From: Dryas octopetala
Taxonomy: Eukaryota > Streptophyta > Magnoliopsida > Rosales > Rosaceae
DNA: 64,000 nucleotides
Assembly: GCA_963921425.1 (NCBI GenBank)
Contig: OY992834.1
Location: 24,317,923-24,381,922 of the forward strand
Direction of reading: 5' to 3'
Of this stretch, positions 1 through 10,250 are shown in pieces (positions within the stretch are counted from its first letter, which is position 1; every line of letters begins with the position of its first letter). A program made the translations under genes and the position numbers. A model generated the notes under the pieces. It saw only the letters and a list, made by a program, of their open reading frames with translations, had not been told where the DNA came from and did not search any database.

Positions 1-540
1 ATCTCGTCACTTTAGTTAAATCAGAGAAAGCGTCTGACATATTATGAGCTACACTTTGCAGATCTAGAATTCTCTGCACTTCACTATCACATTGTGCGGT
101 TCGGGGATCGAGATAAGACATAGTAGAGATATTCCCCGTCAATTCACGTCGTTCTTTAGGAACGGTGACGTTCTTATTTCCCCCTAACGGCGGGAAGACT
201 GTCTCATCAAAGTGACAATCTGCAAATCTGGAGGTAAAGAAATCGCCTGTCAAGGGCTCTAAAAAGCGTATAATAGATGGAGATTCATAATCGACATATA
301 TGTCCATCATTCGTTGAGGACCCATTTTGGTACGTTGTAGCGGCGCAATTGGCACGTAAACTGCTTACCCAAATACGCGTAAGTACGAAACGTCAGGTTC
401 GTACCCATTCACCAGCTGTAACGCAGAGTAAGGTTGGCTAGCAGTGAGCCTCAATCGGACCAACATGGTTTCATGCAAGATTGCATAGCCCCACGCAAAA
501 ATTGGAAGCTTGGTGCGCATAACCAGGTTCGTGCGATCAT

Positions 541-1284
541 TTATAATCTTTTAATGAACGCTTCTACGAGACCATTCTGGGTGTGAACATGGGGAACTGA
601 ATGGTCAACATCAATCCCAAGGGACATGCAATAATTATCGAAAGTTTTCGATGTAAACTCTCCGGTATTATCAAGTCTTATAGACTTTATGGGATAATCT
701 GGGTGGTGAGCCCTCAATTTAATGATCTGGGCTAGGAGTTTAGCAAAGGCAGCATTTCTTGTGGACAATAGTGTAACATGTGACCATCTTATTGATGCAT
801 CAACCAAAACCATGAAATATTTAAATGGTCCGCATGGTGGTTGGATAGGTTCACAAATATCCCCTTGTATCATTTGCAGGAAAAGGGTGGAGTCTTTATT
901 AGTGTTTGCATATGATGGTCTAGTATTCAACTTTCCGAGCGAGCAGGCTTGGCATAGTGTGTCATTAAACACAAGATTCTTATTAGTAAGAGGATGCCCA
1001 TGTGATGAATTGAGGATACGGCGCATCATACTTTGACCTGTGTGTCCCAACCGGTCATGCCATAGCAAGAAACTGCTCAAATTGGTTAACTTCTGGTTAA
1101 CTATGTGATTTGCCTCAATCGATCTAATGGTGGTCATATAGAGACCGCTCGAGAGGCATTTCAATTTCTCCAATGTATGCTTCTGGCCATACAAATTGGA
1201 GGTTATACAAAAATATTCTACTCCATTTTCCTCAGTGGTTTCAACGTGATAACCGTTGGCTCGAATATCCTTAAAACTCAACAA
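541..1284 (-). pseudogene. copia integrase fragment (GAG-pre-integrase plus integrase core)
   Basis: An open stretch of 247 codons. It carries the H-H-C-C zinc-binding part (HDRLGHT near residue 76, CQACSLGK near 111) followed by the integrase core with acidic residues in GDICEP, RLDNTGEF and NGLVEAF. Homology continues toward base 1 in other frames. It is part of the broken minus-strand copia polyprotein, not a free gene; the ORF start is only the first Met after an upstream break. Confidence 0.85.
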
Positions 1285-1439
1285 CGTTCTTCTAGAACTT
1301 GGAGAATATAAGGCCTCATTAATGGTAATTCAATACCATTGGACAACATAAAAATGGGCTTTGCCATGGCCCTCTATCAGGTTGGATTGGCCTGATATGG
1401 TTGTCACAGAAGTATTAGTAAGCAATAAGTTTGAAAAAT

Positions 1440-2739
1440 ACTTCTGATCTTGGAGTATAGTGTGCGTAGTAGCACTGTCTGCCAGACAACAAACTTCCCC
1501 ACTTAACATGCTTATTCATAAATTTAATTCAATGGATCACATGTATGAAAATAACTTGATTGAATTAAATAATATTCGAACATAACCAAATTTCCAGAAC
1601 AAATAATCCAAGTCATAAATCACCAAAATAATCTGAATAAGAAAAACATTATTCAGAAAATAAATATGGCACAGGTGCCAATCATATCCATGTCATCGAT
1701 TTTCTAGTCCTCGAAGTGTCCAGATTCAGCTTGGAAATTAGTGACCTCTAGGGTGGTATCCATAGGAAATGATCCCTCAACGAGGTTGGTCTCTCGAGTT
1801 TCGCGACTGGCGTAATACTCATCTACAGCTTGCGCTGATGCACGGCAGGTGCGAGATTAGTGATCAATTCCTCCACATCGGTAACAGAGATCATTCTGAT
1901 TCTGATTCTGGTGGCGACGGGCCAGACCAATGTTCCTCTCATTTCGAGTTCTTAGGGTCGAGGGACCGTGGATCCTACCACGTGGGCCTTGACCACGAGA
2001 AATGAAGTTTCGTGGGCCTTGACCTCAATGGCCTCGGTCATACGGGTCATTCCTCTGGGAACATTTCCTTCCATATCTCGGGGGTTCGGACTTTGCGCCC
2101 TTTCCATGACCTCGGTATCCTCTTTCGTGGTTTGAATCGCGATGAACAACATTTGCTTCAGGCAATGGTGCTATTTTAGTACCGACAGGTCGGACTTGAT
2201 CATTTCTCATTACTAAGTTGTTCTTTTCAGTGAACAATAAAGTAGTGATCAATGCCGAGAACTTGGTAAATTCATCTCCCAGTATTGTTACTGCAGGACC
2301 AAACAGGAGGTAGGGAAGGTGGAGAAAGTCTTCTCCAATAGGTCAGGTTCGGTGAGCTCTTCTCCACAAAATTTGAGGAGTGACCGGATCTGGCAGATTT
2401 TCGAATTATACTCATTCACAGATTTGAAATTCTGGAAACGGATGTTTTGTCAGTCATGTCTTGCTTCAGGCAAGAAAATGGTCTTCTGATGGTTAAATCG
2501 CTCTTCCAGAGCAACCTATAAAGCTCGTGGATCCTCTTCAGCGAGGTACTCAACTTGGAGTGCTTCCTCCATATGCTTCCTAATGAAGATATAAGAGACT
2601 CTGCAACAACATTGTCTGCATTGATTGTCGATCTCATCTTCTTGGCAGTCAAATAAAGCTTAACATCTTGAGTCCACTTTATATAGTTTCTTCCAGAAAC
2701 TTCCAAAGCGACAACATCAAGCTTGTTGAGATTTGACAT
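1440..2739 (-). pseudogene. copia gag and protease region, broken
   Basis: The gag N-terminus starts at 2739 (MSNLNKLDVVALEVSGRNY), the copia gag motif in which 'G-x-NY-x-xW' precedes the capsid-like region. Near 1840-1880 the minus strand reads CYRCGGIDH, then a stop, then SRTC: a CX2CX4HX4C nucleocapsid knuckle with a nonsense codon inside. Near 1460 a DSATTH protease motif follows. Frame changes between about 2415 and 1900 show decay. Confidence 0.75.
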
Positions 2740-3117
2740 TCTTTGGTTGAAAGGAACAAATAATCATAATTAGTGTTTTGGGCAATAACATCCATAAGCA
2801 ATAAATTAGAACTTCAAGTTCTATAACATTGTATAGACATGTAAAGTCTACTAGTTTTATCATGTATGGTGAATTTATGATGGATACTTCAGGTTCCTTA
2901 TATGGCATTATTGAAGCTACAGGTTCAATATTTATGTATGAACTACTGGTTTATTAACTACCTGCAATTTCTACGCATATACTCTAGTGCAAAAATTTAA
3001 ACAAGTAAAATATTCATATATCCAAGTAGAACAGAAAAATACTACAAAATTGTTGGAATAAAAGTTTCAGACATTTAGAGTATATATATTAAATGGTTTG
3101 TATACTAACAATAAACC

Positions 3118-3180
3118 ATCAGTAGCAAAGTGGTTAAGGTGCAAAGTGGTGCACAAGAGGTCCTCGGTTCAAACCCCAAG
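3118..3180 (+). repeat. tRNA-like Pol III box A/box B pair (possible SINE head)
   Basis: TAGCAAAGTGGTTAAGG resembles box A of Ser/Leu-type tRNAs and GGTTCAAACCC resembles box B, about 35 bases apart, on the plus strand. The segment does not fold as an intact tRNA by eye, so a tRNA-derived SINE head is the likeliest reading. The tail merges with the GC-rich repeat below and I cannot define a 3' end. Confidence 0.35.
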
Positions 3181-3960
3181 CATGGCAAGAATTAAAATTT
3201 CCTTTTTACAAAGTTTCAGGAGGCTCGCCATGTGTCAGCGTGGGAGTGGCGCTGACGTGGCAGCTTGGTGGCGCATGCGTGGAGTTGATGTGGCAGCTTG
3301 GTGGCTGCTTGCGTGGCGTCCGCGTGGTAGCTGGCTGGGCTGCAGCAAGGTTGGAAGACAGCGAGCCTCGCTGCTGGTGCGCGAGGGCTAGCAGCAAAGC
3401 TACTGGCTATGAGGGACTGCTGCTGGCCGCGAAGGACTGAGGGGCTGAAAGACCCCAGGCATGCCAAGAATTAAAATTTCTTTTTTACAAAATTTCAGGA
3501 GGCTCGCCATGTGTGAGTGTGGGAGTGGTGCTAACGTGGCAGCTTGGTGGCGCATGCGTGGAGTTGACGTGGCAGCTTGGTAGCTGCCTGCATGGCGTCC
3601 GCATGGCAGCTGACGTGGCAGAGTGGGGCAGGCCTGCTGAACTGCCTGAGTGGCGGGCCTACTGGGCTGCCAGCATGGCCGGCCTGTTGGGCATTTGGCT
3701 AGTTGGGCCTTGTGCGCTGCTCTGCTGGGCTGGGCTGCAGCAAGGCTGGAAGGCAGCGAGCCTCGCTGCTGGTGCGCGAGGGCCGGTAGCAAAGCTGCTG
3801 GCCGCGAGGGACTGCTGCTGGCAGCGAAGGACTGAGGGGCTTTAACGTGCTGCGCGTGCGAGGGCTGGCTGCTAGCAGCGCAAGGTAGCAAGGCTGCAGC
3901 TAGCAGCGAAGGGCTGCTGCATGTAGCGCGCGTGGGTGAGGGGGCTGGCAGCTGCTGGCC
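3174..3960. repeat. GC-rich tandem duplication in the copia leader
   Basis: Two long units start with CCA(A/G)GCATG(G/C)CAAGAATTAAAA at about 3174 and 3457. Each continues through GGAGGCTCGCCATGTGT, GACGTGGCAGCTTGGT and AGCGAGCCTCGCTGCTGGTG; the second unit is about 90 bases longer. Short CAGC/GCTGGC-rich steps follow to 3960. Open frames exist on both strands only because of the base composition. The block stands out from the AT-rich surroundings and probably arrived as one insertion in the copia leader. Confidence 0.7.
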
Positions 3961-4231
3961 ACGCGGGGTGGTGTCCGATCACCCTAATAAATTTCATCTT
4001 TTTATTGTTTAATCATTCAACCCAAATACATGTATAAAATAGATAATCCTAAATAAATCAATCACATAAATTTAGGGTTCATGCTTCATGGAGAATTTTT
4101 CAATCAATCAAAGTTTTAAAACATGAACATAAAATTGTTTTATAAAACTTACTTGGTTGAAGAACAGATTGAATGATGATTCTCTTTTGTTTGGCGATCC
4201 ACAATCCAAAGAGCTTTTCGTTCTGATAACG

Positions 4232-4384
4232 TGTTGTAAAAGTATGTAGAAAATAGGGTTTGTGAAAAAGAGAGGCAGAGAGAATATGATATGTCTATTT
4301 CATTCATCTTATAAATATCCTTATATAGAGGTAGGGTTTACTAGGTTTTGAATATTTACTAATATGCCCTTACAATTAATTACA
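4232..4384 (-). repeat. 5' LTR of the left copia element
   Basis: Starts TGTTGTAAAA and ends AATTACA on the plus strand, giving TG..CA ends over 153 bp. On the minus strand it is followed at once by CGTTATCAGAAC (4230-4219), the ACAACACGTTATCAG-type primer-binding junction of copia elements. Only one LTR is in the window. Confidence 0.65.
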
Positions 4385-4716
4385 GGAATAGCGACACTTA
4401 ATAATGTATTTACAACACTTATGGGTTATAAAAGTGTTTTTAAGTAGTTTTTGGAGAAGCACCACAGTTGCTTCCTCATTTTGTACTTTCAAGTGCTTTT
4501 GCATGAAGCACTTCTCTAATTTTTATAAGAATTTGTATCTGCTTCTAACAAAAACGCTACTGAGTGTAAGCGCATTTTACAAAGCAATGCTTAACGGACC
4601 CTTAATTTTGATTCATGTAGCAATATAGGATTAATATTTCAAAACAAAGAAGTAAACACAAATCAAGCATCGTTTGGTTAATTGTGTATGTGAGGTTTGG
4701 TATTAATTAATTAATT
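4385..4716. other. intergenic, AT-rich, MITE-like remnant
   Basis: No gene seen. 4425-4560 holds several AAGTGCTT / AAGCACTT steps in both orientations, like the debris of a small palindromic element, but I cannot set ends. Confidence 0.4.
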
Positions 4717-5352
4717 GGGAAAAATTTACAAATAGAACACATACTTTGATGGTTGTTTCATTTAATGACATTAATTTTGCCTTGTGTTAATGAAGGACAC
4801 ATACTTTCATTTTGTGTCAATTAAGGATCATATTTTTTTTTCAGTTTTTATCTCAACTTTGGCCCAACATTGGACCCATGAAAACTCCACCAAATTCAGA
4901 AAAGTTATACTGGATTTAAAGATATGCATGTCCTCTTTACAACCATATAAAGATCACCTAAATCGGATCTCTACAACTCCAGGTAATCGGCCCCAAAGTA
5001 GGGTACCCGAAACTGTCTGATTTTCCAAATTTTTTCTCAGAGGTCCGATTGGACAGTTTTGGGTACCCTATTTTTGGGCTAATTATCTGGAATTGTAGAT
5101 ATCCGATTTGAGTGATCTTTATATGATTGTAAAGAGGAGATGCATAGCTTTAAACCAAGTATAAGTTTGCTAAATTTGGTGGAGGTTTTGATGGGTCCAA
5201 CGTCAAACCAAAGTTGAGATAAAAAAATGAAAAAAATATGGTCCTTAATTGACACAAAATAAAAATATGTGTGCTTCATTAACACAAATAAAAATTAATG
5301 TTCTGAAATGAAACAACCATCAAAGTATATGTCCTGTTTGTAAATTTTTCCC
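4717..5352. mobile_element. foldback MITE, family A copy 1 (9-bp TSD)
   Basis: Long inverted repeats run from GGGAAAAATTTACAAA at the left to TTTGTAAATTTTTCCC at the right, covering most of 636 bp, with the axis near 5035. Arms contain the motif ACATACTTTGATGGTTGTTTC and its complement. Flanks repeat TAATTAATT (4708-4716 and 5353-5361), a 9-bp target duplication as in Mutator-like elements, though the sequence is simple here. No transposase. Copies 2 and 3 are at 31007 and 53582. Confidence 0.85.
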
Positions 5353-5361
5353 TAATTAATT

Positions 5362-5976
5362 CGATCAGACCCCCCAACTATACACTTTGGCCTTAATTTT
5401 ACATAATTTCTTAAGGAGCTTGAGACATAATCAGTTGCTGACCAACGACGGGGACAGGTAGCGGACCGTGGTGGCTGTAGATGACATGTAGCGTTTTGGT
5501 AGTGGTGACACGTGGCGGTACCATATGTGGGAGGGATATACGTGATACTTACCTTAATTCTCATAAAATTACGTATAAAATAGACATTTCAAATTATAAC
5601 AAAGTAAAAAAGTCAACCATAAACTGATCGATCGATGACCTAAACTTAATTGATCAAACATAACCCAGAAATTTCTCAAATTATGAAAGTATTTCATGTC
5701 AAACTCATAATTATCTATATATTTACGCATTCAAGGCCGGCCTTCTCAAAGACATATTGATGGCCTAATTATTATATATAGCCAATTAAGTAACCCTAAA
5801 CCCTATACTAATAGTGAGAGGTAGGTAGCATATATGCATGAGCTCATGAAATGTCAAATTTAGGGCACTTGGCTATCTATAAATTAAGCTCAAAGTGGAT
5901 CGGAGTAGTAGATAGAATTTGTGGAATGCATTAATTTGCATTTGAACCAATTAGCCCTGCAGCTAGCTAACTAGAA
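5362..5976 (+). promoter_or_regulatory. upstream region of the lipid-transfer gene, with TATA box
   Basis: AT-rich, no ORF of note. TATAAAT at 5878-5884 lies 93 bp before the ATG at 5977, a normal plant TATA-to-start distance. Nothing else is assignable. Confidence 0.4.
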
Positions 5977-6372
5977 ATGGAAGATGGTGGTGTAATTAAG
6001 TTCAAGTACGTGTACGTGCAGAAGGTAGCATTGATGTTGCTACTTGCAGGGATTTGGGGGTTTGATGGGGCTGATGGGAGTTGTGGGATATTCCACAAGA
6101 TTGTTGTGGCTAAGAAGCTGCCTCCGTGTGCAAAAGCAGCACAAAATATGCAGGTGGCGGTGCCTCACAAGTGCTGTGCTTTGATGAAGGCGGAAGACAA
6201 ATCCTGCCTCTGTCAGATTATACTTTCTACAGTAGCCAGAAGCCTTGGACTCGAGCCAGTAGTTGCGGTCACCATTCATAAACGTTGTGGAGATGCTGAA
6301 CGTCCTAAGGGTTACAAGTGCGGAGGTGAACCACCCATCTATATATATATATATATATACAAAAATGTTTAA
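5977..6372 (+). CDS. non-specific lipid-transfer protein (eight-cysteine motif, DIR1-like)
   Basis: The protein has 131 residues. A signal peptide (hydrophobic core VALMLLLAGIWGF, residues 17-29, likely cleaved after ADG-34) is followed by a full eight-cysteine motif at C36, C51, C66-C67, C77-L-C79, C104 and C115. Spacing 14/14/9/1/24/10 is closest to the DIR1-like non-specific LTPs; I do not assign a type firmly. Such proteins are secreted, bind lipids in a helical four-disulfide pocket and act in cuticle formation or defence signalling. The end is odd: after C115-GGEPP the frame runs into a (TA)n microsatellite and codes a Tyr-Ile repeat. GAG|GTGAAC at ~6327 could be a splice donor, so the true C-terminus is uncertain. 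Confidence 0.75.
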   Translation: MEDGGVIKFKYVYVQKVALMLLLAGIWGFDGADGSCGIFHKIVVAKKLPPCAKAAQNMQVAVPHKCCALMKAEDKSCLCQIILSTVARSLGLEPVVAVTIHKRCGDAERPKGYKCGGEPPIYIYIYIYKNV

Positions 6373-6750
6373 AACTAACTCGTTAATAAATTAATACAAA
6401 GCTAACCACTATGTTGGGTCCACCGCATAGTGTAATCTCAAAATTCGAATTAGTCTATTTTTTAGGCCCTACTTCAAAGATCATCCCTGTAAAAATCTCC
6501 AAAATCAGAAGTCAGTTAGTCATTTGATTATAACAACAAATATTTATATGATTTTATCGAAAACACTGATCATCTATTTATTTGATCTCAATTAGATTAC
6601 TAAATGATTTCCAATTTAGTTGATTTTTTGCAATGATGATCTTTGAAGTATGGCCTAAATAATTGACAATTTGGATTATGAGATTAGTTATGTGGTGGTC
6701 CCAAAAGTATAGTTAGTTTCATATTAACTTGTTAACTAGTTAGTTTTAGA
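6366..6750. mobile_element. foldback element 1 of 4
   Basis: The ends (T)TAAAACTAACTCGTTAA and TTAACTAGTTAGTTTTA are complementary, and arms such as GACCACCACATA / CCACCGCATAG pair across a centre near 6560. Both sides abut (TA)n runs. The interior has the core AAAGATCATC...AAATC seen in its neighbours. No ORF. Confidence 0.7.
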
Positions 6751-6775
6751 GCACTTATATATATATATATATATA

Positions 6776-7087
6776 TAGGGAGCTTCAAGTGTGGGATCCC
6801 ACATTTAGTGTTAAATGTGGGATATGATAGATCATCCTTGCAAAAAATTAGCTAAATCGGAAGTCATTTGTCTATCTAATTTTGATCAAATAAATAAACT
6901 GTTTTATCAAAAATATTTGGTTCGTCTATTTGTTTGATCAAAGTTAGATAGACAAATGATTTTCGATTTGGCTAATTTTTTGCAAGGATGATTTATGAAT
7001 ATAGGCCTAAAAAATAAACGATTCGGATTGTTGAAAAACTACATGGAGTGGGCTTATTCGCCCCATCCCACACCTGAAGGGACCTGT
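6776..7087. mobile_element. foldback element 2 of 4
   Basis: Ends AGGGAGCTTCAAGTGTGGGA and TCCCACACCTGAAGGGACCT pair imperfectly. The interior holds the core ATCATCCTTGCAAAAAATTAGC in both orientations. (TA)n lies on both sides. About 310 bp, noncoding. Confidence 0.72.
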
Positions 7088-7098
7088 ATATATATATA

Positions 7099-7371
7099 CA
7101 GGCTCCTTCTATTGAGGTATATCTCAACTTATTTATGTTGAGGTATACCCTATTGGGGCCCACACGAGTCGTTTTGCGTTGATCCGAACCATTCAATTTG
7201 GCCTAGATAGGCAAATGATTTCCGATTTGACTAATTTTTTGCAAGGATGATCTATCAATGAAGATGATCCTTGCAAATGGTTCGGATCGACATAAAACGA
7301 ATCGTGTGGGCCCCAACAAGGTCATACCTCAACATAAATAAGTTGAGGTATACCTCAATAGAAGGAGCCTG
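7099..7371. mobile_element. foldback element 3 of 4
   Basis: TIRs CAGGCTCCTTCTATTGAGGT and ACCTCAATAGAAGGAGCCTG match exactly over 20 bp, and pairing continues through GGGGCCCACACGA. Flanks are TATATATA on both sides, consistent with an 8-bp hAT-type duplication but not proof inside a microsatellite. 273 bp, noncoding. Confidence 0.8.
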
Positions 7372-7391
7372 TATATATATATATATTTTTT

Positions 7392-7702
7392 TTTTTGACA
7401 CAAGTTTTCAATGGTGTTCACTCCATATAGGATTTTAATGATCCGAATTGTCTATTTTTTAGCTCTCTATTCAAAGATTATCTTTGCAAACAATTAGGTA
7501 AATCAGAAATTATTTACCTACAAAGATTAAATGGTCAACATATCAAGTTTATTTTGTTGACCATATAATCTTTATAAGTAAATGATTTATGATTTACTTA
7601 ATTTTTTTGCAAGGATAATTTTTAATGGAGACTTAAAAAATAGACGGTTCGAATCATTGAAATCCTATATAGAGTGAGCCTCATTGAAAACTTGTGTCAA
7701 AA
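7392..7702. mobile_element. foldback element 4 of 4
   Basis: GACACAAGTTTTCAATG and CATTGAAAACTTGTGTC are exact inverted ends, with further pairing (CTCCATATAGGATTT / AATCCTATATAGAG). It shares the inner core AAAAATAGACGGTTCGAATC with its neighbours. About 310 bp, noncoding. Confidence 0.78.
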
Positions 7703-7744
7703 GTAGGATATTACAGATCTTTCTCCATATACACTACAAGAAAA

Positions 7745-8075
7745 ACATATTTGGGCGACGAAATTTTAGGCGACGAACCTATATTAGTCGCCCAAAGTAA
7801 TTTTGGGCGACGAACAATGACATTTGTCGCTCAAAGTTATACAGATTTGAGCGAGGAACACGTTCGTCGCCCAAAGGAACTTTGGGCGACGAAAACCATC
7901 TTCCTCGCCTAAAACCACTTTGGGCGACGAACTAATTTCGTCGCCTCAAATCACGCACCAAAAAATTAATTGACCAAGGAACATATAAATTCGTCGCCCA
8001 AACCTATTTTGGGAGACAAGAAATTGCGTCGCCCAAATGTATTTTGGGCGACGAATATAATTTTCCTTGCCCAAA
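7745..8075. repeat. left subterminal GGCGACGAA repeats of the CACTA element
   Basis: At least ten copies of TTGGGCGACGAA-like motifs in both orientations occur within 330 bp. Paired, inverted copies close to the TIR resemble the TNPA-binding subterminal repeats of Spm. They are far more GC-rich than the rest of the element. The array resumes at 9655-9835. Confidence 0.8.
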
Positions 8076-8094
8076 GGGTCATTCCCTCTTTTTT

Positions 8095-9650
8095 TTTTGG
8101 TACAATTATATGTATGTTATTCATACAATGCGATCGTGTTTCCAACGATCCGAACCGTTCAATTTTTTAATTCCTCATTAAAAGATCAGCGTTGCAAAAA
8201 ATTAGGATTATTAGAGATATAAAAGTTATGTAACAATGTTCGAATGTATGAACGATCAAGAATTTGCTAATACTAATCGATGAAGTAGATGAATTCCGAT
8301 TTGGGTGATTTTTTGCATGAATGATGTTTGAATATAAACGAATAAAATGAACGGCTCCGATCGTTGAAATTATATTGTAGTCTTCACAATTGTTGAATCG
8401 ATAAAGTTTGAACGAAAAAACTATAGAATTATGCTCTTCAAGTGTATTTGTATGTAGAAGATTACTTTTGTATTGTGTTTTTAACGATCCGAACCGATCA
8501 TTTTTTAGTGCCCCACTCAAAGATCATCCATGCAAAAAATTATCTCAATTGGAGATGTAGAAGTTAGGTTTGGCATTTAGGGTGTATAGACGATCTTGAT
8601 TCTGATAATAATAATCGAACGGGTAGATGAACTCCGATTGAGCCAATTTTTTGCAGGATTGATCTTTGAGTATGAACGTATATGATGAATGGCTCTGATC
8701 GTGATAATCACGTTGTGGTCTTCACAATTATTAAAGTTACAAGGTTTTAACGAAAGAGTTAATAGAATTTTATTCTTCAAGTGTAAAAATCGTTCATTTA
8801 TATGTACAACCTCATATGTCGATCGTGTTTTCAATGATCCGAACCGTTCATTTATTAGTTTCTCACTCAAAGATTATTTTTGCAGAAAATTAGGTCAATT
8901 GGAGATGTAGAAGTTTGGTATCGGTGGTTGAACTTATGAACGATTGTGAATTTTCTAATATTAATCGAAGGAGGAGATGAATTCCGATTTAGCCGATTTT
9001 TTGCAGGGATGATCTTCCAGTATAAATGAATAAAATGGACGGTTCCGATCGTTGAAATCACATTGTAGTCTTCAAAAACTGTTGAATCGCCAAAATTTCT
9101 ACTAAAAAGTTAATATAATTATACTCTTCAAGTGTATTTATATGTAGAAGCTTAAATTTCTATTATGTTTTTAACGATCCGAACCGATCATTGGCTAGTC
9201 CACCACTCAAAGATCATCCATACAAAAAATTATCTCAATCGGAAAAGTAGAAGTTAGGTTTAACATTTAGTGTGTATGAAAGATCATGGTTTTTATAATC
9301 ATAATCGAACGGCTAGATGAACTATGATTGAGCCGATTTTTTGCAGGGATGATCTTTGCGTATGAACATAGATTATGAACGACTGTGATTGTTGTAATGA
9401 CGTTATTGTCTTCACAATTATTGAATCGACAAGGTTTGAACGAAATAGTTAATAGAATTTTATTATTTAAGTGTAAAATTCACTGATTTATATGTAGAAC
9501 CTTATATGTCAATTGTGTTTTTAACGATCCGAACCGTTCATTTATTAGTTTCCCACTCAAAGATCATTCCTCTAAAAAATTAGGTCAATTGGAGATCTAG
9601 AAGTTTGGTATTAGAGCTCGAACGTATGAACGATCATGGTTCATACCAAA
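8095..9650. repeat. tandem array of ~345-bp palindromic monomers inside the CACTA element
   Basis: The phrase (T/C)GATCCGAACCG(T/A)TCAT recurs at about 8147, 8487, 8838, 9175 and 9523, a period near 345 bp, each followed by ACTCAAAGATCAT and GCAAAAAATTA. Every monomer is itself a dyad: the complement (TTTTTTGCAGGGATGATCTTT, then GGTTCCGATCG) closes it. Monomers alternate: 1 and 3 share GTAGTCTTC...TGTTGAATCG, 2 and 4 share AAGTGTAAAA...TATATGTA, giving a ~690-bp higher-order unit. It interrupts the GGCGACGAA array. Short open frames here are not genes. Confidence 0.8.
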
Positions 9651-9654
9651 AATC

Positions 9655-9835
9655 AACTTTGGGCGACGAAATATATCTGAAATTATGGCGGGATAAAACG
9701 GTGCCCTAAAGTCAACGACTTTGGGGCAACGAACAAGATTCCGTCACTCAAAGGTGATTTGGGCGACGAAAGAATCAATTCCTCGCCTAAAGGCGCTTTG
9801 GGCGACGAAATAATGTTCGTCGCCCAAAGTCTTTC
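9655..9835. repeat. continuation of left subterminal GGCGACGAA repeats
   Basis: About six more GGGCGACGAA / TCGTCGCCCAAA motifs, in the same style as 7745-8075. Their position after the 345-bp array suggests that the array split one original block. Confidence 0.75.
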
Positions 9836-9869
9836 AATTTGCTTAACCATTTCTGGTTCACTTCAGACT

Positions 9870-10250
9870 GAACACTCCCTCTCACTCCCTCCTCCTTCCC
9901 CCGAAGTCTCTCTCCCTCGCAGCTCGATCTCGCTCCTCCCTCTCAGCGCCGGCTCCGTCCTCCTCCCCTCCTCCTCCCTCGTCCTCCCTCCTCCTTCTCC
10001 CGAAACCCAAAACCACCCCCCCATCGGCAACCCACCCCCCCGAAAACCCACCCCCCCGAAACCCACCCCCTCCTCCTCCTTCATCCCGAAAACCCACCCT
10101 CCCCCGAAAACCCACCCCCACCGAAACCCACTCTCCCCGGAAAACCCACCCCCACCGAAACCCACCCCCCCCCCCCACCCGAAACCAGCTCGAAACCCCC
10201 CCCCCACACCCGAAACCAGCTCACCGAAACCCCACAGAGGTATTTTTTTT
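9870..10250 (+). other. pyrimidine/C-rich low-complexity tract, possible transcript leader
   Basis: CT-rich sequence changes into imperfect CCCGAAACCCACCCCC repeats. It gives long spurious frames on both strands. Its place just inside the subterminal repeats fits the 5' leader of the element's gene. From 10250 to 10899 I see T-rich, intron-like sequence and no clear exon. Confidence 0.5.

Larger units (their letters stand above)
1..4231 (-). mobile_element. Ty1/copia retrotransposon, decayed, runs off the left edge
   Basis: Read on the minus strand, the order from right to left is LTR (4384-4232), primer-binding-like site (4230-4219), long leader, gag (from 2739), CCHC knuckle (~1840-1880), protease-type DSATTH motif (~1460), integrase (1284-541) and the post-integrase region to base 1. 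Protease before integrase before (unseen) reverse transcriptase is the copia order. Several in-frame stops and frameshifts break the polyprotein, so it is a dead copy. The other LTR and the RT/RNase H part lie outside the window, so no target duplication can be checked. Confidence 0.88.

Noticed and set aside
3118..3180. Functional tRNA gene
   Set aside because: Box A and box B are present, but no credible acceptor stem or anticodon arm by eye.
7745..8075. GGCGACGAA array as a coding repeat (frames at 7694 and 7970)
   Set aside because: The motif runs in both orientations with irregular spacing, as in CACTA subterminal repeats; the frames are accidental.
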